A DNA stretch of 64,000 bases from Kudoa neothunni (Eukaryota > Cnidaria), in assembly GCA_964304625.1 (NCBI GenBank), contig OZ199839.1:10974001-11038000 (forward strand), given 5' to 3'. Below the pieces are notes generated by a model. That model was not told the DNA's origin. It did no database searches and worked only from the letters and a program-made list of their open reading frames with translations. How positions within the stretch are numbered: position 1 is the stretch's first letter; the number at the start of each line of letters is the position of its first letter. The position numbers and the translations under genes were made by a program. Shown piece after piece: positions 13,080 to 24,915 of this stretch.

Positions 13080-14190
13080 ATATATATAAAGGAGGAGAGT
13101 TCGTACGTGCGTCAGCGACTATGCCTAGCCTATGCGATAAAATTTTTCCCTATAGAGAAACATTTATTAAACTTTGAAAATTCCTAATATTGGAAAAACT
13201 TGTAATTGTTTTTCATCGCAAATTCTCTAAAACGAATTTAGAAACTAATGATTTTGTCAATTTATGTTTGTTAGGCGGATTACACGGTCTCAACCATGCG
13301 GTTAACGTCAACTTTGATACAGTCATAGTCGGTTGAAATTAACGTTCCCCCACATATTCTCTATCAAACGTTAATTAAACCATATCTTCCATATTTATAT
13401 ATAAAGCTGGCGTGTTTATGTGGATAAAAACGCAAATACACTCCTTAAGTCGGGAGTTTCGATGTATTTAACTTGATAAGCATATTTTGATAGTTCTCTG
13501 AAGAGCTTTATATATTGCAAAGTGTTTACATTTGCTTTATTATTATAGAAAGTTGATGGTATTTGCTATAATCAGATAGATTAAAGCATCACAATGTAAG
13601 CGCTGTTCCCGTAGATTACATTGAAATCGTCCATTATGTCGAATCACTGATGATTAAATATAGTGTAAGTGGTTGTACTTTTACTTTATCTGATTATTCA
13701 AATTATTTAGGTTGATAATTAAGGATTGTTTAACCGTTTGTGGGATATAGTGCACCAATATTTCTGTCGGCAAAGGAATATTAATTTTAAAAATAAAACT
13801 AATTTTTGTAAGTTTTCTTTTGTCATATATTTTCCACTATTTTTTCATTCCATTTAAACAATGATGCAAGAACTTTTTGAGTCGGTCAAAATTCGACTTT
13901 TAAAGACTTCATGTTCCAAAAAGTAACGTTTTAAATAACACGTTTGTGGGGATTTAAATAACTTGACAGTAGAAAAAATGTGTTATTGATCTTGAATTAT
14001 TTATTGTTGGGTTTGGCCTACAAAATTGTTAATATATGGCCAAGATTGGTACATCTCCCACAGAAGTGATTATGATTTTAAATTGGTTAACCACAATCAT
14101 TTAAAGTATGATGCCTCAACAAAATTTTAGTTTGACTACTTCTGTGGATTGATTTGAAACATTGATATATTTTTGGGGCGTTATTAATAA
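13080..14190. repeat. unclassified 1.1-kb interspersed repeat, copy B
   Basis: Full-looking copy of the family also seen at 9735-10580 and 42440-43575. It starts with a block matching copy C (TTTTTCC[CA]TATAGAGA) and runs through the shared anchors to GCTTGACAGCTTGCGC, which matches TGGGCAGTTCGCGC in copy C. No long open frame is present. Order and spacing of anchors are kept, so these are copies of one unit and not chance AT-rich similarity. Confidence 0.65.
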
Positions 14191-14299
14191 ACTTCTTAGC
14201 ACTTAATACTTTAAAACAAAGCTTGACAGCTTGCGCTATTTATCATATAAAATCTAAGAAATATTTTTCCTACCGTTCTAGAATACGATATAAAAGAGG

Positions 14300-15792
14300 T
14301 ACAGTCGTCTCTGGATATTGCGTAATGAGTCGATACCAATACCAATTATATTTAAAATTAAATATGATACAGAAAGAAAATTAATAATTTCATTTTATAT
14401 AGTGATACCTGGATATTGCGCACTCTCTTTATATTACACAACAAAATGTCCCCTCATTATATGTATACCCTGGATATTGCGCAGTAGGCTATTGTGCAAT
14501 ATTATAAAAAGTTATGTGGGTTTTAACGGTTTTCAAATAACTGTTTTAAAATCTATTTAATGAATGGTAAAAACAGTCGAATTTTACAGTATTTCCCGGG
14601 TTAAAATGTAGAATAATGGCCGCATGTATCGATTAAAGATTATAATTAGTTCGTACATTAATTCTACATCTTTTAAATTAAATTAATGTTATATTTGTTG
14701 AACATTGAATGATAGGAATGAATGGATTTCATCCATCAAATTAATTTTTTAAATTAAATTTATAAAATCGCTACAATTAGTCATCTAATGCTGGTATAAA
14801 ATTTGGAAAACCTATTCTTACAGACATGGAATTAATAATAGGAAATTGCTAAGGATGAAATATGACAATTGATCAACAATCACAGTTGTCACACTCACAT
14901 TTTGGGATAAAAAAACATGCTTTACATGATCGATCAAATGTTATAGCCAGTGGAAATAACTGCGAAGGATTAACAGTTATTTATGACGTATTACAGCAAC
15001 TATTATTGATAACAAATACAATGCCTAAAATAACCTACTGGTTATGAAACGATGATAAATAAAGAAATTAAAATAATCCACAGGTTCGATTTTTATTGTA
15101 GCCACCGATTTGGGTTACGGCCACTATTCTACATTTTAACCACATAAATATTTATAAAACCAATTATAATCAATTAATATTTTTTATCTCATTAAATAGT
15201 TACACTTATAGAAATTTTAATCTATTTCTGGTTATATAACCACATTTGAAAAACTACGTTTTGTAAGATTTTAATAAAACCCTATACAAGGAATCAAATA
15301 CATGAAAAAACTTAATAGACGACTAATTACAGATTTTTTCAAACTGTTTTAATATGAAAATCTTTATTCTATAAAAAATCGTCGAAGACAATCTCAGAAG
15401 AAAAACAACTATTCACTGATTTAGAACTTTCCTCTAATAATAAATTTTTTGTACAGAGTATACACAATTTACATGAGGATAAATTTGGGGGTAAAAATTC
15501 AACCTCCAATTTCGTACACGCATTAGATAAGCTTTAAAACATTGTAAAAAAGATCCAAAAGGTCTACTCAATTTGTCTATAATTCATGATAAAATTTCAA
15601 ATATATTAAAAGATATAATTGTAGTAAAACCCACAACAAACTATTTTAAGTCATTGCATTAGTTATTTCAATAATATTTTACGTAAGTTTTATTTTGCGC
15701 ATGCTCGATGCATAGATATTGCATATTGCATATTGCGATTGCGTACTAACTTGAATTCCCGGTTTGGTGTGCAATATGCGGAGACGACAGTA
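14300..15792. mobile_element. non-autonomous pogo-like DNA transposon
   Basis: Bounded by inverted ends: TACAGTCGTCTCTGGATATT at 14300 and, read inward from 15792, TACTGTCGTCTCCGCATATT, flanked by TA as expected for Tc1/pogo target sites. The left end carries three subterminal copies of TGGATATTGCG (about 14313, 14409, 14470) and the right end carries ATATTGC copies near 15716-15730 and 15770. No transposase is visible. A second inverted-repeat element (14599-15140) sits inside. Confidence 0.7.
14599..15140. mobile_element. short inverted-repeat element nested in the pogo-like element
   Basis: Left end GGTTAAAATGTAGAATAATG and, read inward from the right end, GGTTAAAATGTAGAATAGTG, continuing GGCCG on both sides (about 25 bp, one or two mismatches). 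Each end has a TTAA two bases inside the repeat, so a TTAA target is possible but not proven. A 61-codon open frame at 14862-15047 inside has no recognisable domain. Confidence 0.6.
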
Positions 15793-16373
15793 TATGATCA
15801 CGAAATCAAATTTAGTTATTATGCAAACTATTTCTACATGGAAATGTGTTCCTAAATGGGATGACTGTGAGACCGATATTTTTAATTATAACAACTATTT
15901 ATAGGTGGCATACACAATTAACTATTTTAGAATCCATTATATTCCATTGTTAATTATTTATCGATAAACTCATAGTGACCAGAAATAAATAAGTGTATGC
16001 AAATTGAACGTCTAAGAATTTTATTATCCATAGGAATAGCTAATTCCTTTGATTATATCACAAATTCATGTATTAACTCTTTAAAAATATATTATAACCC
16101 AATTATATTTATTAAAACGCAATAATTTTAAGTTAATCTTTCTTATCATCACAAATTTTGTAAAGACTATTGAAAGTTTTGGCGCCGCTTAATACGGGTC
16201 AATAATGATGTCTATATTTTTGTGTTTAAAACGACAAATGGATTTTGTGTTGTCTGTATTTTGTGTTTGTAGCTGGAGTCATTATTCAAAATTTAATCCA
16301 TTTAACCACGAGTTTCCGCGATTTCATTCGGAATAAAACACGTAAGTCCCCACCCACATCGATAACCGTCTCC
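15793..16373. other. intergenic, upstream of KANSL2
   Basis: AT-rich. A 27-codon open frame at about 15821-15904 is not supported by anything else. Confidence 0.4.
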
Positions 16374-16410
16374 TGACGTCATATCGCTTGTGAAATTGAG
16401 TCTATAAATA
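16374..16410 (+). promoter_or_regulatory. CRE palindrome and TATA box of KANSL2
   Basis: A perfect cyclic-AMP response element TGACGTCA at 16374-16381 is followed 22 bases later by TATAAATA at 16403-16410. Transcription would start about 25-30 bases further on (near 16435-16440), giving a 5' UTR of roughly 130 nt before the ATG at 16567. Both motifs are seen directly; promoter use is inferred from position. Confidence 0.55.
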
Positions 16411-16566
16411 TTCGTTAATATCATTAAATTCATTCGGAAAGTCGTATCACAACTAGGCTAGCACTTTTGTTGACGGAACAAATTGATCTATGTATTCTTT
16501 CAAAATGGGGATAAGGATTAATAACCGAGTGTAGTTTGAGCGTTTGGAAGTTAGCAGATTCGCTAA

Positions 16567-17985
16567 ATGAACAGAAGTAAAAACGGTGGTAGCAGTGGTG
16601 GCGGTGGTGGTGGCAGTAGTAGTAGGAAAAAGGTAGCTAAAGATCCCAAATTATCCAGCTCTGCGGAGAAGAAAAAAAAAAAACCTACCATCACCAATGC
16701 TAGTGCCACTACCTCTTCCACCCCTACCGCAAGGACAAGTGTAGATTTGTCTTCAACTAACGTCAAAAAGCTTCCGCTAATGAAACCAATCAAAAGACGC
16801 ATTCCTATGTGTGTTCCTTTGAATATCAACCGTGATGAACGACTTTCAGGTTTGGAGTAATCCTAACACTCAACAATGGATGTATTCATCTACCAAATGA
16901 TGATTATGTTTAGTAGAGCTGGATGTTGGTCTTTAAAAGAGTGTGTTGATCAATTGAAAATCAATTTGGCTAGACTGGAGCGACTTAATTTGCTCAATAT
17001 GAAGTGCTTGCTTAAACAGTCGGATGCGTTGGATGAGAACTTGATTCAAGATTTGGCTGCATCCCATCTCCAAACTGCCAAGAATTTTAATCGTGGTATT
17101 GATGATTGCCGCGTTTCCATTGATATCCATATTTGTAGATAATATTAGATATTTCTATGATGTTGGTGTTCAAGATTATGCTCGTATTAGACAGGAATAT
17201 CTACCGTTAGATAGTCTGGAGGAGAGAGGATGTAAATCGAAATTTTTACTCACCTCACAACCACAGAAAATTTGTAAACATATTGAAAGAGTAGTCAAAA
17301 TTGACACAGATACGAAGAAAGATAACACTCAAAGTATGGTTTTGTGTTATTTTGCAGAAGAATCGTTACTGATCATTCGTTCAATGTTAGATCGACCTCG
17401 TAGATCTGTTAAGTCCACCTACAAATCAAGGTCCAAAAAAAAGACCACCCCACATAAAACCAGTGAAACTGTGCTACCTTGTTCGAATTTGGCTGTTAGT
17501 TGTTCGGATTATTGTGTTGATCGTATATTTAAAATATTAATATGTGTTACGTTTTTAATGATGACATCTGATCTTCGATTTCGATAGACATCCAAAAGGA
17601 TGAGAAACAAATTCTATTCAAAAGATGTCAATTTTCGATACCGCCTAGCGACCCGGTGGTTGTCGAACCACATTCTTGTGCGGAAATATGCGATGAGTTG
17701 ATAATGTTCACCAAACCAAATAGTGTTTACTGTGATAGACATGAAATATTAGACAATTTGTCCAACAAACAATCCATTAAGAAACTATTGGCGGATATGT
17801 CGAATAGCGCGATGTTGGATACTTTTAATTTTGTTTCAGAAAAGTCTGAGTCCAATAAAATGTAAATTGTGGCCGTTATACAACCTCAATTATTGTTAAA
17901 TCTATGTAGGACACCGAGCCAAGATGAAAATAATCCAACTAAATCCAATTTTGACTCTGAAAAAAATACAGAGCCCAACTCATAA
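16567..17985 (+). CDS. KANSL2: KANSL2-like subunit of the NSL histone acetyltransferase complex
   Basis: Five exons (16567-16856, 16914-17095, 17139-17522, 17588-17861, 17910-17985), 1206 nt, 401 residues; human KANSL2 is 492. KANSL2 is a nuclear zinc-finger subunit of the MOF/KAT8-containing NSL complex. The N-terminus is low complexity (Gly/Ser run, then Lys runs), probably a nuclear-localising tail. A helical middle follows. The best evidence is the second C3Hc3H-type finger across the exon 3/4 join: DYCVDHIQKDEKQILFKRCQ aligns with the family pattern HCxxHIxQDxxQVLFKPCQ, with a later C-x-H closing pair (VYCDRH). The upstream cysteines (PCSNLAVSCSDYC) belong to the same unit. The C-terminus is short and polar. 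Identification rests on this finger, so KANSL2 is likely and another member of the finger family is possible. Confidence 0.7.
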
Positions 17986-20019
17986 CTATTGTTTGTATAC
18001 TGCGTGTTTTATGTTGATTTTGTTAGTCTTTGTTTTTTATAATTTATTTTTAAAATTTTGAGTATGTATCAGAATTTTTTTAGAGACCTAGCAATGCCTG
18101 ATCGTTTTCTATTCCTACAAAGAAAATTTACTAGTTTAACAGTTTGAATGGGAATTAAGAAGCGTAAATTTCTTTATTAACATTGTAATGTCGGTGCAAT
18201 TAAACTAATATCATAACCATAGGTTTAATTGGAGTTAATTCGTTCCACTATTCCGCGGAGATATTTTTATTAAAATATATCCATGTTATAGGTTCATTTC
18301 TGGAAATAATATTTCCTAAGTTAAAATTAACAGAACGACATTAAAGTTGGCGTTATTTTGTTAAATAATATACAAACAAGGGTTATAGGGGAAAAATTGA
18401 TAAAATGCGAAACGAAATATGGTCTTAACATAGAGAGAATGTATTTTAACAATATAATATCACAACTTTGCTTAATCTAAATAAAAATTTATTTCATTTA
18501 TAGTGATATGGAATGTATTAAATATTTTGAAATGAGGTCGAATTTTTTTCCACTATTATTTCGGTTCCTTACCAATAGAGCGTCCTTCTTGCTAAATTTT
18601 TTTGTTGCGATATTGGACCAGAGCTTATTTTGAAAAAATATATAGAATTATCACCTAGTTTTGTACTTTGTGTGGATTTTTTGTAAGATGAAATACGTCA
18701 ATTTGCGAACCCACATAATTCTTTTAATCCTCTAATGCGGTGTCCCAACGTGGGGACGTACAAAAATTTTGGTGGAACATACAAATTTGTGAACGTTTAA
18801 TGAACGCGGAAAATCCTGAGCATCATGTGGCATAGATAATGGTGAGTTAATTGAGCAGCATGAGGTAATAAGATAGGGTGTGACACCTCAAAAACGACCT
18901 TCTGCGCATAGTTTTTCTTGTCAATTCTTTTACGATTTTTTATAATAAAATAAATGAATACCGAAAGATATATTTCAGATAATTATGATATCATCTAATT
19001 TTGTTACAAAATTCAGAATACAACATCATCGATCATCGGTGGGTGCATTGAAATCTTTGTTAAATTTCCAATAACCAATGAAAACACAATTTATTTTGTA
19101 TACACTAACTTCTAAATTGAGTATGTTCCATAATAGTATTTTTATTAACGGATCATCTCAAAATTATTCAACTCAGCCGTTTAATTAAGCCTTACACATC
19201 TTACTTTAAATTATCTTCCCTATTTTTTCGTACGTCATTTTCGAACTTTTCTAAATAATAATACGATCAATTATTAATTACTCTAGTTTATAAATTTTTT
19301 TAGTTAATTTATCTCAATTATAAATAAGGTTATAATCATTATATCATCACAATTTTACCGTTAAATTTTTATAGTGACAATATAAGCAATTTTCTAACTT
19401 CATTACATTTAATAATTCTAAAAAAATGTTATAACAATTAATTTTTGAAGAATCATTTTTTATACAAGATTTTTACACTAAATAAAATGAAAAATATGAA
19501 TCGTAATTTAACAATATATAATTAAACATTTACTATGTGTCATTTATTTTCATTGATAAATATAATCTTTAAATTGTATGTCCAATCTTTTCTTATGTTT
19601 TTAAAAATAATTATTTCATTTTAAATTAAAGTAAATTTGCACCAACAAATTTTATAAATTAAGACTATGCATTCGAGATTTGGTCATTTATTTAATTTCC
19701 CCGTTAAATTTTCAAATTTATAATTAAACAACAAAACTATAAAATCCAAAATTTCGCATAAACTCAACTATTCAAACCTGTTATTTGGCACAAAAACATT
19801 AGCATATCTTGTACCTTTACAACTTATGATTGATTCATAACTTTATCAGATAAAGAGTCCCATTTTAATCCAATTATCGTCCAAAAAAGACAAGAATAAA
19901 AATTCAATTTATTATCATTTTTTTTATTCACATTTTTTTCTTGTTAAAATAAGTGGTTTTTTCTTTTTAAATTTTGTTTAATAAAAAGATTTTCCCCACC
20001 TAAAAATAGATCCATTTTA
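17986..20019. other. intergenic
   Basis: Strongly AT-rich, with no coding segment seen. At about 18724 TTAATCCTCTAATGCGG followed by a CCCAACGTGGGG palindrome resembles a piggyBac-type left end, without a matching right end. Confidence 0.5.
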
Positions 20020-21352
20020 AATCTCTTTTTTGAGAAGGGCGCAGAGTTGTCTTTGTAATTGGTAGAGGATCAGGAAACTAAAACGGATCGAGAAAAGCTG
20101 GTATACATGAAAGTCTTGCTTAATGCGAGCTAGATTACGAGTTTCACTTAACGCTGTTCTTGATAGAATGAAAATCTAATGATGCTAATTTATAAGGTAA
20201 GTCGGTAAATTAAGCTAAATTTGATTGAATGCGTTTTAATTTAAATGAGAATAGAAGTATATATTAATCACTTTCAAATTTGAACGTGATATGAAGCTTG
20301 AATCAAAATTATAATCAGTTTAAATTATAAAATAAATACTTTTTAAATATGTTAGACTACTTTTTATTAAGAAAAGTGGCGCGATAGAAAAAAGACTAGG
20401 AAACATTACTTTAACTGTTCCATCTTTAAAGATTTTTTAATTATATTTATTGGAAAACCAATTTGGAGTCTAATTTACCCCAGAGTCGGTTAGAGGTTGG
20501 ATTTTTTAGCAATGAATAATTAATATTTGTTCACATAAATTTAAAAATATATTAGACAATAATTTAAGAAAATTACGCAAATTTAAATTCTATCAATAAG
20601 TTGGATAAAGTTTTATGAACAAGTTAATATCATTTTTGGGTTAAACGAACCCCAAGCTCTTTAGAGTAGCTCTTCCTAATTGAAATTGTACTCGCATCTC
20701 CTCTTCATACGATAAAGCATAGCTGGCTCAAAATTTCTCATAAAATGCTTTTTAATATGGTTTAATATCGCACCCTCAAGTCTATAATTCACTCTACCGG
20801 TTGAGACGTGCTGTTTTAGAGGGTTAATAGAGGTTTTGGTGTTTACAATGTAGCATCCTGACGTAGTTGATTAGACTGAGAAGTTGTGGCTAAAAGCGCC
20901 AACTTCTTGAACATTTTGTAGACCAAAATGAGTCACATTTAACTCCTTACTTCATCATCTTTCGATTCTGTGTGAGTTAAACTCATCAGAATTCTTCGTC
21001 TAGGGGCGTCCAAAACCCCTCAAACTTCAACTTCCTTGACTCTGTGGGACCTACCAGATTTCATTATCTTGTTCAACTCCGAAGATTTAAGCATCTTATA
21101 CAACCTTCCCCATAGAATCAAACTAAAACTTCAGGTAAATCAAACAAAATAGTGAGCGCACATACACGAACCACAGCTTCCATTTCTGAATGAAGCACAT
21201 CGCAGAAGCAGTGATTTGATTTGAGGCGGGTTTCAACTTGGGATTTCACGAGTCGTAACTCAAGGTTAGGCACCTCTTCGTTGTTATTTACTGAGATAAT
21301 CCATGAAATCGCTTTCCATAGGTTCTTTCCCTCTCTTTTTCATCATATTAAC
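20020..21352 (-). pseudogene. decayed multi-exon host gene, unidentified
   Basis: Several minus-strand segments look coding and stand out by lower AT content. One at about 21135-21340 reads SWIISVNNNEEVPNLELRL and on to a GTATGT donor. One at about 21060-21120 reads GRLYKMLKSSELNKIMKS only after a one-base shift (a GGGG run near 21112). One at about 20680-20990 reads LMSLTHTESKDDEKLAL and, after a 53-nt intron, NYRLEGAILNHIKKHFM. A last one at 20023-20176 reads LSRTALSETRNLARIKQ to a stop. In-frame stops and the shift mean no intact model. A short likeness to the cullin LxRMYxL segment is too weak to name the gene. Confidence 0.4.
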
Positions 21353-21740
21353 TAATATTTGTCTCAACTAATTATGATGTTGGAATTGTTAAACTAAATT
21401 ATATAAATCCATTTATTTGGTTACGACTCTTCTATCAAAAGGGCCCTAAGTAACTTTTACAACAAAAGTAAATATTCCTCGCTCTCATCTTGATGTCTTT
21501 TTTGATGTCGCAATTACTTACAATACTCATTCTTAATACAGCAGATAGATAAGCATCTGCAAAAATTCAAAAATTGACGGTACAGGTGAACACAACATGC
21601 ATCAAATTAAAAATCTAATTCTAAAGGTTTAAGGTTTGGAGGTTTGAGTGTTGAATAATTTGATATGGGATACATTACAAGAATGTAATGATGATTGTTG
21701 AACCAGATTCTAGTGGTACCATGGAAAAAATCTCTAACGT

Positions 21741-23767
21741 CTAAGTTCCATAACTTAAATCGACTATATTTGATTTAAATGAAAAACTCTTAAAAAATAT
21801 ATACTTTGTGATTCGGTCCCAGTTTTGTTTAATTGAAACTTCAGTATTGATGAACATAACCGTTGTTCGGTTAATTAATTCGTAATAGCTAAAACCATTT
21901 CTGTTAAACTGGTTGGTGCAAACCGACCCGTTTAGATAGTTTGAATAACTCTTGTCAAAATCTTCAATGATGCTGGTATAATTATTCGCAATCTTGCTCA
22001 ATCTGAAAAAATATTTAAATATGTGTATACTTAAATTTACCTAATTAGGGATGTGAGAAATTCGTTGTAAGAATTGTCTTGAAGCCATGATGTATTGAAA
22101 TGTTGCACGTAGTACGGATATTTTGGTCTGGGGGCGAAATGATGACGAAATAAGCTAGGACGCATAGTGTTGCCTCGCAACCCAGCATGAAAAGTTCTCG
22201 AGATATCTGGAGCAATGCAATCCCTGCCTTTTCTTCGTTTATTATTTCTCATCCAATAATCCCAGTCATAGTTGTGCGGGTTTTTCGACCAGCATGGTAT
22301 AAGGTCTTTCTCGTAGATGCTTCTCAATAAAGCCCAACCTAATCCAGGCATAAAGTCGGTTCTAAAAATTCCAGTAGGATCGCCCAGAGTGTAGAGATAA
22401 GACTAAAATAATTAGCCTACAATTTTAAAAAAATTTTTATTATGTACTTGATCATTCCAAGCGGAGACACAATATAAACTTGGGTTGTGCCGAAGAAAGG
22501 GTATAGTTTCAGCCATAAAAAGCATAAAATCTGGAGCTACTTCTAGATCATCTTCCAAGATAATAATTTCACTGGCTTTTGGATAGCGGTTAAATGCCTT
22601 GATAAGCGACTCGCGATAATGCTACAAATTGGAGTTAAGAAAAATGAGCTAATGTTTATTCGATACATTGTTAACTGCACATATGCCAGTGCAAATATTC
22701 ACATGGAAACTGTACTTTACATTGAACAATTTTACGACATCAATTGTTTCAGTATAGTTACCATCAATGAACACATGAACGTTACCGGGATACACTCCTC
22801 TAATAGAAAGAAGAGATTGTAAACATAAGATAAGGTAGTATGGCCTTTTTGACGCCATTATTACAACTGGAGTGTTGATTAGGATGTCATTAATATTTTT
22901 ATTAACTTCTGAAGCGAACGGTTTATACGAGAAATCAATAGGAAGATGCTTATCACCTAACAATTGTTCAAATAAAAACCATGTAAGAGCATCAACTACA
23001 CTCGCAGTATTGGGTGTATGAATCGTGTTTAGTGCAAAACTCATTTCTACGGTTGTAGGAAGGGGTGCTCGGCCAGGATGAGCAATGTTTTGATCCTACT
23101 ACTGGCGTCGTAGATTTTGGGCAGTCGAAGAAATATTCAACTTTTATGCAACCCATTCCACATATATTTTTTAATTTAAAATTATTTCTATTTTTCTCAA
23201 CCATAGACCTACTATCCACGTCACGCAAAAATATCCAACTTCCGGGTGGATGATTTTTATCAAGCTTACTGCCAAAGTATCGAAGGAGATTAACCAGTTT
23301 GTTTGAGAAATGATTGATTTGATAACTCTATATATAAATGAGTTGTTTCAATAGCGAAATATTACCATTGAAACTATCACTACTATTCTGTTGGGAGGGA
23401 AACTACTCAATATATTGATCAGTTCTTCTTCATGTTCCCACCATTCAGCAATATTAAAATTTCTTTCGAATGTTTTTTTGTGGGTTAGTTTGTTTAGAGC
23501 GATCATAATAAGAAATTGATGTTCAAAAGTCAAATTTACTAAAGTTTTTGAGTTTAACGATACATTTAATCTATTTCGACAGTATCTAACTTTTATAACC
23601 TATAAAGCTTTTAAGTCGTTTTAATGTTATATAAATACATTGTTGTGTTTCGGCGAACGTATGAGGGGTTTATTATAGGAATATTTGGTTATTGCTATGG
23701 CATTTGTTCTTTTTGTCATCACTAATAAAATTATTGCAAAGATTCCCACAAAAATAATAGGTTTCAT
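21741..23767 (-). CDS. POMGNT1: POMGNT1-like O-mannose beta-1,2-N-acetylglucosaminyltransferase
   Basis: Golgi type II membrane enzyme that adds GlcNAc to O-linked mannose, as on dystroglycan. Seven exons (23767-23639, 23599-23366, 23327-23000, 22956-22667, 22621-22448, 22402-22041, 22002-21741) sum to 1779 nt, 592 residues; human is 660. Order: signal anchor KPIIFVGIFAIILLV; stem domain (HEEELINILSSFPPNRIVVI, human [20 protein letters not shown]); linker with NRRNEFC and CEC; then the GT13 catalytic domain with VVIMASKRPYYL, ILEDDLEVAPDF (metal-binding acidic triad), SAWNDQ, MPGLGWALLRS and RGRDCIAPDISRT. The stem domain separates it from MGAT1, which lacks it. The acidic motif reads EDD, as in MGAT1, where human POMGNT1 has EED. 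The C-terminal part is divergent. Confidence 0.9.
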
Positions 23768-24915
23768 TTAACTCCTTAATAAGAAAAACCGTTATTACAT
23801 TCTAAAATATAATTTAACCTTTTTAGAACACAATGTGGAAGTTTCATCAAATTTAATTTGTTTATGCGGTGGTCTCAACTGAGCTAGATAGTTGAATAGT
23901 ACCTGCTAGTGAATGAATCAACTCTAAATTAATCACACAATTTGTGATCTTCAATTAGCAGAGAGAAAATTAAAAAGATTTTAAATGTTATCGTTCAAAA
24001 ATAAGACCTTTTATGTATTTATTTTTGTTGATTCAATCGCTATCACCTAGAAACCATTCCACACAGAAAGTAGCAGAATATTAATGTAACTTTTCGATAA
24101 TTATCTCATCGAAATATACAACAATTATAATGGCATTAAACAAAAAATTATTTCCTCAACGATCACTTACAAAATGTTTGTTATAATGTTAAGATTCGAG
24201 TACCACAAGTTAAAACAAGAACGACCAATAATTTCCAACAGCAACACCTCAATTAACCTTCTTGCGTGTTGGGAGTTAATTTGACCCCAAAGGCAATAAA
24301 TGTATAGCCGATTTGGAGGCGCTCGGAAGGTTCTCGCACATTATTTTCCCAACCCCACCAAAAGTCTGCACTACGTTTTGCGGACTGTTTATGTATAAGC
24401 ATTAAACAAACGATATCATTGGTGGTTATTTACGATTATATTTCTTTAGCGTAGATAAAACATTAAAAAATATTATATATTACATCTTATACTGATAATA
24501 TAGAGGAATTTAATGTTTGAAGATACTATTATTATTATTATTCTGATATAATGGATATTTTTAAATCTATGACAATAAATTTTCGATATCCCAGCCTTAT
24601 TATAAAAACTAATATACAATAATACAATTATTTTTAATTATTCAAATTTTCTAAAAAAATAGGTAAAAACACATTTGGTTATCTATAATAGTCATAAGAT
24701 TGGAAGTCAGCGCGTAAAAAACATCAAATTAATAACCTAACTAATTTAGCAATATATCAAGTCGGGTTGGTTCAAGTAAAGCAATAATAAAATTGCTATT
24801 ATTGTTAAAACTGAAAATAATATTACACCAACATATTCCAACCAATCGAATCCTAAATAATGGTAGTAGCATTATTTCAGTTGTGAATTAACCCCAAACT
24901 ATATTTTTTCTTGTT
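23768..24915. other. intergenic between POMGNT1 and the DSL ligand gene
   Basis: Contains a piggyBac-like end at 24253 (TTAA then CCTTCTTGCGTGTTGGGAG, with a nearby TTTGACCCCAAAG) in a locally less AT-rich patch up to 24400. No second end or transposase was found. An (ATT)n tract lies near 24528-24542. Confidence 0.45.

Noticed and set aside
16563-16829. Minus-strand frame rich in Leu/Pro/Phe
   Set aside because: Antisense of the Gly/Ser and Lys runs of KANSL2 exon 1.
24253-24400. Second piggyBac element near 24.3 kb
   Set aside because: Only a left-end-like TTAA-CCTTCTTGCG is seen; without a right end or transposase it is recorded as a note and not a feature.
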